NCBI GenBank assembly: GCA_045538735.1
Contig: JAZSRY010000004.1
Coordinates: forward strand, 3,325 to 67,324
Origin: SIG459 sp045538735
Lineage (GTDB): Bacteria; Bacillota; Clostridia; Oscillospirales; Oscillospiraceae
Length of the DNA: 64,000 nt
Direction: 5' to 3'
The position numbers and the translations under genes were made by a program. Below the pieces are notes generated by a model. It made no database searches. It saw only the letters and a program-made list of their open reading frames with translations, and had not been told where the DNA came from. Of this stretch, positions 26,370-33,650 are shown piece after piece. Each line of letters starts with the position of its first letter. Positions within the stretch are counted from its first letter, which is position 1.

Positions 26370-26428
26370 TAAAAAGCAACATTCAGCCGTGCTTTGGTGT
26401 ATGTTATCGGACATTTTTGGAGGTTTGT

Positions 26429-26977
26429 ATGGATAGACGCAGAAGAAAAACCAGAGAGGCCATCTTTGCTGCCTTTATTGAGCTGCTCTCCGGAAAGGAA
26501 TTTTCCCAGATAACTGTGGGAGAAATAATTGAGAAAGCCGATGTGGGGCGGGCAACCTTTTATGACCATTTTGAGACCAAGGATTATCTTTTGAAGGAGC
26601 TTTGCGAGGACCTTTTCTGCCATATATTTGACGCGGAGGAAAATGAGAGCGGCCACATTCATCTCTTCAGCTGCGATGCTCCCGAATCAGCTTTTGCGCA
26701 TTTATTCCTTCATCTTCAGAAGAATGACAATAATATTCTGCGGCTGCTCTCCTGCCGCAACAATGATTTGTTCCTGCGCTATTTCAAAGAGCAGCTGGGC
26801 AAAATGGCGAAGAGCCAGATGCAGCTTTTCGCGGAGAGAAAAAGCGAGAAGCTGCCCGAAAGCTTCTGGATAAACCATATATCCTCAACATTTGTTGAAA
26901 CCCTGCGCTGGTGGGTGGATAACGGAATGAAGGAATCTGCGGAGGAAATAACGGAGTATTTTTATCTTGCGGTATAA
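26429..26977 (+). CDS. TetR/AcrR-family transcriptional regulator
   Basis: 182 residues from the ATG at 26429 (GGAGG 5 nt upstream). The N-terminal helix-turn-helix (about 5-50: TREAIFAAFIELLSGKEFSQ, then EIIEKADVGRATFYDHFETKD) is the TetR DNA-binding domain, with the invariant FYxHFxxKDxLL ending. The C-terminal two thirds is helical and of the TetR_C_7/8 kind. It is divergent from the CDF exporter and shares a palindromic operator region with it, so it probably represses both; the ligand is unknown, perhaps not a metal directly. Confidence 0.88.
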   Translation: MDRRRRKTREAIFAAFIELLSGKEFSQITVGEIIEKADVGRATFYDHFETKDYLLKELCEDLFCHIFDAEENESGHIHLFSCDAPESAFAHLFLHLQKNDNNILRLLSCRNNDLFLRYFKEQLGKMAKSQMQLFAERKSEKLPESFWINHISSTFVETLRWWVDNGMKESAEEITEYFYLAV

Positions 26978-27015
26978 AAAAGTGTTCTGCTCTTTGAGAG
27001 CAGAACGCTTTTTTG
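26976..27015. terminator. Bidirectional terminator between tetR and tcdA
   Basis: AAAAAAGTGTTCTGCTCT, loop TTG, AGAGCAGAACGCTTTTTT, with one G.T pair. Confidence 0.85.
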
Positions 27016-27729
27016 CTATTCGCTTTTTGTAAGGCTGAGCACCACATGCTGCGCCAGCAGAAGTCCCGCAGCAGCGGGGACCCAGACGAGAGAGCCGGGC
27101 ACGCTTCGGCGCCCGGGAGGGGGTGCCTCCCGCTGTTCGGGAGATATGCCCTCTTCGGGGGAGAAAACCACGCTCAGATGGTTGATGCCCCGTTTGCGCA
27201 GCTCCTTGCGGACAACTCTCGCAAGGGGACAGCCCTCCGTTTTTGAAATGTCGCAGATGCGCAGAAGGCTTGCGTCGGTCTTGTTGCCGGTGCCGAGGGC
27301 GGAAACGATGGGGATGGAGCGCTCCTTAGCGCTGAGAATAAGGTCCACCTTGCAGGCAACAAGGTCGATTGCGTCCACGATGAAGTCATATTTTTCCGTG
27401 AAAAAGCGCTCTCTGTCGGCGGCCTCATAGCGGGCGCAGAGGGTGGTGACAGCGCAGTGGGGGTTGATGTCCCGGATGCGGCGGGCCATGGCCTCAGGCT
27501 TTTCCATGCCGATGGTGGAATCAAGGGCAAGAATCTGCCGGTTTATATTGCTCTCGCCTACCCGGTCCTGGTCAATAAGGGTGAGCCCTCCCACGCCTGC
27601 TCTTGCAAGAGCTTCGGCGCACCAGGAGCCCACTCCGCCTATGCCGAATATGGCAACGCGGGAATTTTTAAGTTTTTCCATTGCCTCGCTGCCAAGGAGC
27701 ATTTCCTGGCGGAGGAATCTTTCGGACAT
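27016..27729 (-). CDS. tcdA: tRNA threonylcarbamoyladenosine dehydratase (ThiF/HesA family)
   Basis: 237 residues with the E1-like adenylation fold: nucleotide-binding GIGGVGSWCAEALARAGVG from about residue 28, LIDQDRVGESNINRQ near 52-66, then DAIDLVACKVDLI near 120. These match TcdA (CsdL/YgdL), which uses ATP to cyclise t6A37 in ANN-decoding tRNAs to ct6A. Length is close to the usual 250-270 residues. The C-terminal region includes a short loop rich in Gly/Pro/Arg. It has its own terminator upstream and downstream and appears monocistronic. Confidence 0.9.
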   Translation of the reverse strand: MSERFLRQEMLLGSEAMEKLKNSRVAIFGIGGVGSWCAEALARAGVGGLTLIDQDRVGESNINRQILALDSTIGMEKPEAMARRIRDINPHCAVTTLCARYEAADRERFFTEKYDFIVDAIDLVACKVDLILSAKERSIPIVSALGTGNKTDASLLRICDISKTEGCPLARVVRKELRKRGINHLSVVFSPEEGISPEQREAPPPGRRSVPGSLVWVPAAAGLLLAQHVVLSLTKSE

Positions 27730-27755
27730 AAGCTATCCCTCTCTTTTCAGAGTGT

Positions 27756-27786
27756 GAAAAAAGGCAGCCGGGGCTGCCTTTTTTAT
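27756..27786. terminator. Terminator between the foldase gene and tcdA
   Basis: AAAAAAGGCAGCC, loop GGG, GGCTGCC(T)6: a compact stem with T runs on both strands, 3 bp from the stop of the minus-strand PrsA-like gene. Confidence 0.8.
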
Positions 27787-27788
27787 TA

Positions 27789-29288
27789 TCAGTCGAGATT
27801 TACATACTTCATGCCGGAGCCTTCTGCAACAGCGTAGTTTGCAACAAGAGCATTCATAGCTTCGTTGTAGTCGGCGGCGCGCATATCGCTTTCAGCGATT
27901 CTGTCGCTGAAGATATCGCCGAGGGCGGAGAAGTACATAACGTGGTAGCCTGCGTAGCTGCCGTTGCTGCCGTAGACAATGCCGCTGTCGCCGGGCTTTT
28001 TGCCTTCGTGGAAGAGGAAGTTGTTGAACTCTTCAACCATGTAGTCCTGATATACCTCGCTGTAAAGACCGCCGTTGGTCATAGAGCCTTCGTCCTGAGA
28101 ATACTCGTTAGCGAGTGCGGCAAAGTTTTCCTCGGTGGGATTTTCCTGCCAGAGGGCGTAGATGCGCTCGGCCTCTGCCTTTGCGGTTGCGAGAGCTTCC
28201 TCGGTGAACTCGCCGTTTTCATCGACGAGAGCGGGGACGAGGATGTGGCGGACGTCAACAAGCTGATAGTGGTTGTCGTTTCTGGAAAGGAACATAACGG
28301 CGTAGCTTCCAGTTTCGGTGTCGATAACGGTGGTTTCACCCTCGATGCGGTTTGCGTCCATAACCCAGTCTCTGTAAACTTCGCTGACGGTCTGACCCTG
28401 AGAGATGGCCATAGTGGACTCAACTCTCTCATAGAGGCTCTTGCTGGTGCCGGGAACGAAGTTGCGGACATTGGTGGTGAACTCTTCGCTGGTCTTTGCC
28501 TGAGCAATCTTCTCAGCCTCTTCGTGAGCGGCTGCGGTCTTCTCCTCGTCGCTCAGGTCAGCGAAGGCTTCGCCGGAGGTGCTGACCAGGTAGTAGTGAT
28601 ACTTAACAAAGTCGAAATCGTTAGCCTTGGATGCGTAGTGAGCCTCAATCTCCTGGGGGGTGTATTCGAAGCTTTCGTCAAGCTGAAGGGCATACTCGGA
28701 GGCGAGATACTGCTTTTCGGCGATCTCGCGGAGGAGCTTGCTGTCAAAGCCCTTGCAGAAGTTGGTAGCAAGGAAGCTGTTCAGATCGCCGTAACCGTTG
28801 GTGGTGGCAACCTCTTCATAGTAAGCGATGTCGGACTCAATGTATGCAATGCTCTCTTCGCTGAGGGTCATGCCTGCCTTGACAGCCTCATCATAGAGGA
28901 CGGTAAGGTTGGTGAGGGAGATAACGGCCTGATTGTAGAAATAATCTGCCCAAGTCTGGACGCCGTCGCCGAACATAGAGGTCTGCTGGCTGAGAGGACG
29001 GGAGGTGTCCAGAATGTATGCAGCCATATCGCCATAGCTCTCATAAATGCTGGCATAGGTGGAGCTGACAGCGCTTCTGTAGAAGTAGCTGAACTCAGCG
29101 GGAGAATACTCGGTCTCGCCGATGGTGATAGCGGTGGTCTTGGTGGTGCTGATGTTGGAATTGATAAGGGCGGCTGCTGCAACAACGATTGCGAGGCAAA
29201 CGATGAAAACTATGCAAGCGGTATAAAACTTGCGGCTCTTCTTTGCTTCCTCGGCAGCTGCTGCCATCTTCTTTTCTTTGGAACTCAT
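27789..29288 (-). CDS. Membrane-anchored parvulin-type peptidyl-prolyl isomerase (PrsA/SurA-like)
   Basis: 499 residues. A lysine-rich N-terminus and one membrane helix (about 24-43) act as a signal anchor, with no lipobox cysteine. A long helical SurA-N-like chaperone region (about 50-320) is followed by a parvulin domain (about 343-460) starting DVRHILVPAL and including LANEYSQDEGSMTNGGLY. Family role: folding of exported proteins outside the membrane. The parvulin domain has the expected His and the GGxxG-type turn, so activity is plausible. Monocistronic, with promoter and terminator. Confidence 0.85.
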   Translation of the reverse strand: MSSKEKKMAAAAEEAKKSRKFYTACIVFIVCLAIVVAAAALINSNISTTKTTAITIGETEYSPAEFSYFYRSAVSSTYASIYESYGDMAAYILDTSRPLSQQTSMFGDGVQTWADYFYNQAVISLTNLTVLYDEAVKAGMTLSEESIAYIESDIAYYEEVATTNGYGDLNSFLATNFCKGFDSKLLREIAEKQYLASEYALQLDESFEYTPQEIEAHYASKANDFDFVKYHYYLVSTSGEAFADLSDEEKTAAAHEEAEKIAQAKTSEEFTTNVRNFVPGTSKSLYERVESTMAISQGQTVSEVYRDWVMDANRIEGETTVIDTETGSYAVMFLSRNDNHYQLVDVRHILVPALVDENGEFTEEALATAKAEAERIYALWQENPTEENFAALANEYSQDEGSMTNGGLYSEVYQDYMVEEFNNFLFHEGKKPGDSGIVYGSNGSYAGYHVMYFSALGDIFSDRIAESDMRAADYNEAMNALVANYAVAEGSGMKYVNLD

Positions 29289-29350
29289 TTTGGGGTATCA
29301 TCCTTTTCGAATTATCTTTATGCGCGGTGTCGCTCCGCACAGCATCGCCC

Positions 29351-29379
29351 ATTATATACGATTTGCCTCCGCTTTTCAA
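29351..29379 (-). promoter_or_regulatory. Promoter of the parvulin foldase gene
   Basis: Minus-strand TTGAAA (29374-29379) and TATAAT (29351-29356), 17-bp spacer, about 60 bp upstream of the ATG. Confidence 0.75.
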
Positions 29380-29508
29380 GATAAATACATTTAAAATACA
29401 GGCAATTTGAGGCATTTTTGATGCCATTTGGCTTATATTATTTATTATATTCTTCCTTTTGCCACGCGGGCGTGGTATTATGTTCCGGAAATTTGTTCAG
29501 GAGATATT

Positions 29509-30339
29509 ATGAAAAAACGCAAAGCTATATTGATAACAGCCCTTGTCCTCGTTTTTCTGATTGGGGCGCTCATACTGGATTCTTCCTGCCGCATCGTTAC
29601 AACAGAACATACAATCTCTTCGGAGACTCTCCCCGAAAGCTTTGAGGGCTTCACCGTTTTGCAGCTCAGTGATATTCACGGCAGATGCTTCGGAAAAGAT
29701 AATGAACGGCTTTTGAAGCGCGTGGAGAAGGCGGAGCCTGATATAATCGTGATAACGGGAGACCTTGCGGATGAGAAAACGGAGATGCAGGTCATCGATT
29801 CCTTGCTGGAGGCTCTAACAGAGATTGCCGACACCTACTATGTCAGCGGCAACCACGAATGGGGCGTTGGCTGCATCGATGAGCTGAAGGAGCTTTTTGA
29901 TAAGCATGGCGTTACCTATCTTGCCAATGACTACACCCTGTTGGATAGGAACGGGGAGAGCATAGTTCTCTGCGGAGTGGAGGATCCCAATGCCTATTTC
30001 GATATGCCCCGCCCCGATGAAGTGGTGGAGCGCATAGAAGCCGAGCAGGGGGATTGCTACCGCATACTCCTGGGCCACCGCAACTACTGGGCAGAGAAAT
30101 ATCCCCGATTGAATGTGGACTTGATTTTCTGCGGCCATGCCCACGGCGGACTTGTGCGCATTCCGGGAGTGGGAGGCGTATTCGGCACGAGCTTTGACTT
30201 TTTTCCCGAAAATGTTGATGGCGCAAGGGAGTGCGGACGCTATACAGTGATAGTGTCCCGCGGTATAGGCAACAGCGCACCTGTACCCAGATTTTTCAAC
30301 AACCCCGAAATTATTGTTGCAAGACTTGAAAAAGAGTAA
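29509..30339 (+). CDS. Membrane-anchored metallophosphoesterase
   Basis: 276 residues from the ATG at 29509 (CAGGAGA upstream); an earlier frame start at 29428 has no ribosome site. One N-terminal helix (about 6-26). All calcineurin-like metal motifs are present in order: LSDIHG, ITGDLADE, SGNHEWG, then LLGHRNYW, and CGHAHGG. The layout matches YkuE/YaeI-type phosphodiesterases. YaeI-like enzymes can hydrolyse UDP-diacylglucosamine or other phosphodiesters, but the substrate here is unknown. A 22-codon ORF lies 61 bp downstream. Confidence 0.87.
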   Translation: MKKRKAILITALVLVFLIGALILDSSCRIVTTEHTISSETLPESFEGFTVLQLSDIHGRCFGKDNERLLKRVEKAEPDIIVITGDLADEKTEMQVIDSLLEALTEIADTYYVSGNHEWGVGCIDELKELFDKHGVTYLANDYTLLDRNGESIVLCGVEDPNAYFDMPRPDEVVERIEAEQGDCYRILLGHRNYWAEKYPRLNVDLIFCGHAHGGLVRIPGVGGVFGTSFDFFPENVDGARECGRYTVIVSRGIGNSAPVPRFFNNPEIIVARLEKE

Positions 30340-30400
30340 TCATCCCTGAAGATGGCGCATATACTGAAAGTATGTGCAATCTTTTACGGAGGTGGTTTCA

Positions 30401-30469
30401 ATGCTTTTCAAAGGCGATATTGACGATTTTATCTTTGGCGATGAAGACGGCGGACCCAGCGCCCGCTGA
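30401..30469 (+). CDS. Putative 22-residue acidic small protein
   Basis: ATG at 30401 preceded by ACGGAGGTGG with about 6-nt spacing, an excellent ribosome site, and ended by TGA at 30467-30469. The peptide begins MLFKGDIDDFIFGDEDGG and ends PSAR; it is acidic with hydrophobic Phe/Ile spacers and has no signal sequence. A terminator follows 7 bp later. It has no overlap with any other gene. Function unknown; chance ORFs rarely have such a site, but only conservation would settle it. Confidence 0.5.
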   Translation: MLFKGDIDDFIFGDEDGGPSAR

Positions 30470-30475
30470 TAAATA

Positions 30476-30509
30476 AAAAGGTGCATCTTATGATGCACCT
30501 TTTTATTTA
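30476..30509. terminator. Bidirectional terminator after the small ORF and the MATE gene
   Basis: AAAAAGGTGCATC, loop TTAT, GATGCACCTTTTT form a 13-bp stem overlapping the end of the MATE gene. Confidence 0.8.
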
Positions 30510-31837
30510 TCTATAACTTTTTGCCTTGCCCATTTTCCGCTGCGGTAGCGGAGGAGGAAGATAATACTTCTGCCCGTCCAGTCGGCGAAGAAGCCCCACC
30601 AGATTCCGATAAGCCCGAAGCCGAAGCGGTGGCAGAGGAGGGTGCTGAGTCCGACACGCAGTATCCACATTGTGCAGGTGGAGACAATCATGCCGAATTT
30701 CACATCGCCTGCGGCGCGCATACCGCTGGCGGGAACAAAGGCACACATCCAGAAAAGGGGTTTCAGAATGCTGATAAAGAGCATGGTGTCCTTTGTGAGC
30801 TTGGCGGTTTCCGCATCCATGCCCGCAAGGCGTGTGACAAGGGGAGTGGCGGCCATAGCCAGCCAATTGAGGACAAAGAGTATACAAAAAGACCACAGAG
30901 TCAGCTTTTTTATGTAATGCTTTGCCTGCTCGGGCTTTCCCGCGCCCATGCACTGACCCACAACGGTCATAAGTCCCGTTGCAACAGCCTGTGAGGGCAT
31001 ACTTGTCATAAGCTCCACGGCGGCAACAACGGCGTTGGCAGCCATTGCGGTTGTGCCAAGTGTGGATACTGTGGACTGCACCGCCAGCTTGCCGAACTGG
31101 AACATGGCATTTTCTATACCCGAGGGGATGCCAATGCAAAGCACCAGCCAAATCATATGGAAGTTGGGACGGATGGCGCTGTAGCGCCCTATTTCCGGCA
31201 CCTGACCGGGCCTGCGCAGCATTATGAGCATAACGATGGCGGCGAAGGCATTGGAGCAGACGGTGGCGACGGCGGCGCCCACAACGCCCCATTTCAGCAC
31301 AAACATCAGCGTTGCATTGCCCACAATGTTGATGAGGTTCGCGAAAAGGCTCACCTTCATGGGCAAGCGGGAGTTGCCGCCCGCTCTGTAAAGAGCCGAG
31401 GATGCGCCGAAAAGAGCTATGAAGGGATAGGAGAAGATGACCACCGCGAAATAGGCGGAGGCAGAGCCCATAACGGCAGCATCAACTTTGCCGAAAATAA
31501 GGCGCAAAATTCCGTCGCGGAAGATGGAAGCGACTATTGCCACGAAAAGTGAAAGGGCAAAGGCGCTGAGCAAAACCTGCTTTGCAGCAGTGTTGGCATT
31601 TCTGAGGTCTTTGCGGCCTATGTACTGGGAGCAAACTATGGTGCCGCCGGTGGCGAGGGCGGTGAAAAGGAAAATGACCAGCTTGCTTATGGAGTCCACA
31701 AGAGCAACACCGCTGACGCTTGCAGCGCCAAGGTTGGAAACCATAAGGGTGTCCACGGTGCCGATGAGGGAAGTGAGCATCTGCTCTATTATGAGGGGAA
31801 TAAGCAGCTTGCGCAGATCCTTGTTGGAAAACATCAT
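30503..31837 (-). CDS. MATE-family efflux transporter
   Basis: 444 residues, 12 hydrophobic segments in two repeated halves. The N-terminal LRKLLIPLIIEQMLTSLIGTVDTLMVSNLGAASVSGVALVDSI is the usual MATE opening, and GQCMGAGKPEQAKHY near residue 265 is the matching loop of the second half. MATE proteins export cationic drugs or metabolites using Na+ or H+. AGGAGATGACC precedes the ATG, and the leader crosses an inverted-repeat-bounded element (31857-32142). No regulator is adjacent. Confidence 0.92.
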   Translation of the reverse strand: MMFSNKDLRKLLIPLIIEQMLTSLIGTVDTLMVSNLGAASVSGVALVDSISKLVIFLFTALATGGTIVCSQYIGRKDLRNANTAAKQVLLSAFALSLFVAIVASIFRDGILRLIFGKVDAAVMGSASAYFAVVIFSYPFIALFGASSALYRAGGNSRLPMKVSLFANLINIVGNATLMFVLKWGVVGAAVATVCSNAFAAIVMLIMLRRPGQVPEIGRYSAIRPNFHMIWLVLCIGIPSGIENAMFQFGKLAVQSTVSTLGTTAMAANAVVAAVELMTSMPSQAVATGLMTVVGQCMGAGKPEQAKHYIKKLTLWSFCILFVLNWLAMAATPLVTRLAGMDAETAKLTKDTMLFISILKPLFWMCAFVPASGMRAAGDVKFGMIVSTCTMWILRVGLSTLLCHRFGFGLIGIWWGFFADWTGRSIIFLLRYRSGKWARQKVIDK

Positions 31838-31856
31838 GGAAGGTCATCTCCTTTCT

Positions 31857-32142
31857 TAGCCTGAGCGACATAATCCGAACACGTACCACGAGGCGGATTT
31901 TAGCGTCAGACTTCATTTCATTCTTTGGTTCATTCTTTGGTGGGCGTCAAGCCCACCCACATCATTCAATTTTGCCTGATACAAAAATCCCCTCCCGTGG
32001 TGTCGAAGATTTTTGAGGTCATATGCTAAGGCGGTGCAAGGCGGACTCTTGCAGATGGGCTGTCGCCCTTCAAAAGAGTTCAACGCAGCAGTGCCAACGG
32101 ATATGCCCTCAAAAACGGGTTCGGATTATATCGCTCAGGCTA
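31857..32142. mobile_element. MITE-like element bounded by 24-bp inverted repeats
   Basis: The ends 31857-31880 and 32119-32142 are inverted copies matching at 23 of 24 positions (core AGCCTGAGCGA-YATAATCC). Inside, a second imperfect inverted repeat of about 40 bp (around 32009-32049 and 32071-32118) can fold. No coding sequence and no clear target duplication. A third partial copy of the end (ATATCGCTCTGGCTA) lies at about 32199-32214. It fills the gap between the MATE and VanZ genes. Confidence 0.55.
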
Positions 32143-32227
32143 CGTTTTTTACAGTTTAGCACCGACACAAAAATGATGCAAGCGCCCCTTATAACAGATA
32201 TATCGCTCTGGCTAAGGAGGCGCTGAT

Positions 32228-32677
32228 ATGAGTAAAACTATGAGACGGGCCATGTCGATTTTGTTCGCCTTCTACGGCATTGTAATGCTGTATCTGCTTT
32301 TCTTCCAACGGAGTGGAGGCCTTTCGGAAATAAATATAGTTCCCTTCAAAACCATTGGAGAATTCTGGACGGTGATGCGTCAGACCTTTGGCTCGGAGGG
32401 AACGGAATATCTATTTATGAGCTCCTTTATAAATCTGGCGGGCAATGTGATAATGTTCATCCCATTGGGCTTTTTCCCGCCTTTTATATGGAAGGCTTTT
32501 CGCGGTTTTTTTCCGGATATGGCTCTCTGCGCCGCCGTAATAATTGTTGTTGAGCTGATGCAGTTTGTCACAGGTCTCGGCTGCGCAGATGTTGACGATT
32601 TAGTTTTGAACATATTTGGCGCTGCGATGGGCTGGCTTATTTTCTTCGCACTCAAAAAAGTATTAAACCGCACATAA
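32228..32677 (+). CDS. VanZ-family membrane protein
   Basis: 149 residues with four or five helices. The VanZ-like pattern is visible: INIVPFKTI near 36-44, NLAGNVIMFIPLGFFPPFIW near 72-91, and ELMQFVTGLGCADVDDLVLNIFGAAMGW near 112-139. VanZ gives low-level teicoplanin resistance in Tn1546, but chromosomal homologues are common and mostly uncharacterised, so no resistance claim is made. TAAGGAGG lies 7 nt before the ATG, in sequence that resembles the neighbouring element's end. Confidence 0.85.
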   Translation: MSKTMRRAMSILFAFYGIVMLYLLFFQRSGGLSEINIVPFKTIGEFWTVMRQTFGSEGTEYLFMSSFINLAGNVIMFIPLGFFPPFIWKAFRGFFPDMALCAAVIIVVELMQFVTGLGCADVDDLVLNIFGAAMGWLIFFALKKVLNRT

Positions 32678-32707
32678 CGGGGGTCACTGTGATTCCCGTT
32701 TATGTAA

Positions 32708-32968
32708 TCAGATAAGCTGGAGTATGAGCAGCAGCACAACTCCGGGAATGCCGAGAACGCCGGTTATGATGGCGTTGAGCCATGTGAGGGGTATGCTCAA
32801 ATCCACAAAGCCCGCCAGGAAATTGAAGATAAAGAGGAATACAAAGCCCATAATCGCGTGGATGAAAAGCTTCCAGATAAGCTTCATAGGACCCTTCAGA
32901 ATCCTGATCAGCAATCCCAGAAGAGAGATTCCCACGGCAAGAGCAAATACGATTATTATAATTGCCAT
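32708..32968 (-). CDS. bofA: BofA-family inhibitor of pro-sigma-K processing
   Basis: 86 residues with two or three helices and the conserved C-terminal pattern LTWLNAIITGVLGIPGVVLLLIL. In Bacillus, BofA with SpoIVFA holds the SpoIVFB protease inactive until late sporulation. The gene overlaps the end of yaaL by 13 bp, reproducing the Bacillus yaaL-bofA order. recR, which precedes them in Bacillus, is not found here. Its presence suggests a sporulating lineage. Confidence 0.85.
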   Translation of the reverse strand: MAIIIIVFALAVGISLLGLLIRILKGPMKLIWKLFIHAIMGFVFLFIFNFLAGFVDLSIPLTWLNAIITGVLGIPGVVLLLILQLI

Positions 32969-33189
32969 TTTATTTTGTCACCGTCCATGGATTTTATATT
33001 TCGCAGCGCAGAGCTGCGGCGGGAATGGAGAGCGCTGATTTCAAGGATGCAGGCTTCGAGAATTTCAGGGTCTGTGCTGGTATTAAAGCAGCGGTAGGCA
33101 TCCCGAAGACTTACATTCAAAGCCTCCAGCTCCTCCAGAGCAACTGCAAAGCGGCGGCGAAGATCTCGCCTTTCTCTTATCCTAGACAT
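32956..33189 (-). CDS. yaaL: DUF2508 (YaaL-like) protein
   Basis: 77 residues, highly charged, helical, with no membrane segment. The pattern ELEALNVSLRDAYRCFNTSTDPEILEACILEISAL matches the small DUF2508/YaaL family. It is always a neighbour of bofA, with which it overlaps. Biochemical function is unknown. A TATAAT on the minus strand (33192-33197) lies too close to the start for a normal leader; the real promoter is probably further upstream. Confidence 0.8.
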   Translation of the reverse strand: MSRIRERRDLRRRFAVALEELEALNVSLRDAYRCFNTSTDPEILEACILEISALHSRRSSALRNIKSMDGDKIKWQL

Positions 33190-33197
33190 ATATTATA

Positions 33198-33550
33198 CCC
33201 CCTAAGTCAAGTGCTGAATAGATTCTGCACAAGGGAGAGAAATTTTATCCTAATTTCAAAAAAATTACCTTTAGTATTTTATGCGCCGGCGGTCATAATA
33301 GTAGTGGACTCACAAAAGGCGAGCGGTGAAGGCGGCTCGAAAATTGAAATGGCACCAAATGTGTTATTATGTTTTGTTATGACGCCTTAGCAGCTCGGAA
33401 GGACAAAATTGTTTTGCGGAACATATTTTGCTTTCGGGACCTTGAGTCAAGTGCCGGCGTTTGGACGGATGATTTGTGTGGAAAAGCGTGAATAAGAAGT
33501 TTCCGGCGCGCGGGGGCTGTCCATTGGGACAGCCCCCGTTTGGCATATAC
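33198..33550. other. Gene-free region with a strong hairpin and a repeated CACTTGACT box
   Basis: No supportable gene in about 350 bp. A 10-bp motif AGTCAAGTGC occurs at 33205-33214 and again at 33445-33454; on the minus strand it reads GCACTTGACT, a -35-like box. A 12-bp stem-loop with T run ends the region. It could be the leader of yaaL-bofA, an unidentified small RNA, or both. Confidence 0.4.
33511..33542 (+). terminator. Strong stem-loop with no gene upstream on the same strand
   Basis: CGGGGGCTGTCC, loop ATTG, GGACAGCCCCCG: a 12-bp GC-rich stem followed by TTTGG. T run is short. Confidence 0.5.
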
Positions 33551-33560
33551 AGTGAATAGC

Positions 33561-33589
33561 TTGATTTTTATAAAAAAATGCTTTATACT
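33561..33589 (+). promoter_or_regulatory. Promoter of the topoisomerase IV operon
   Basis: TTGATT (33561-33566) and TATACT (33584-33589), 17-bp spacer, about 60 bp upstream of parE. Confidence 0.75.
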
Positions 33590-33650
33590 ATAAAATTGGT
33601 TTAGTATGTATGCAATACCACCAGATATTGTGAAACGGGAGTAATATCCA

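Noticed and set aside
32228..32677. Glycopeptide resistance via vanZ
   Set aside because: Only a lone VanZ-family protein is present, with no van ligase or dehydrogenase genes.
33349..33390. 13-codon ORF in the region before parE
   Set aside because: No ribosome binding site and no distinguishing composition.
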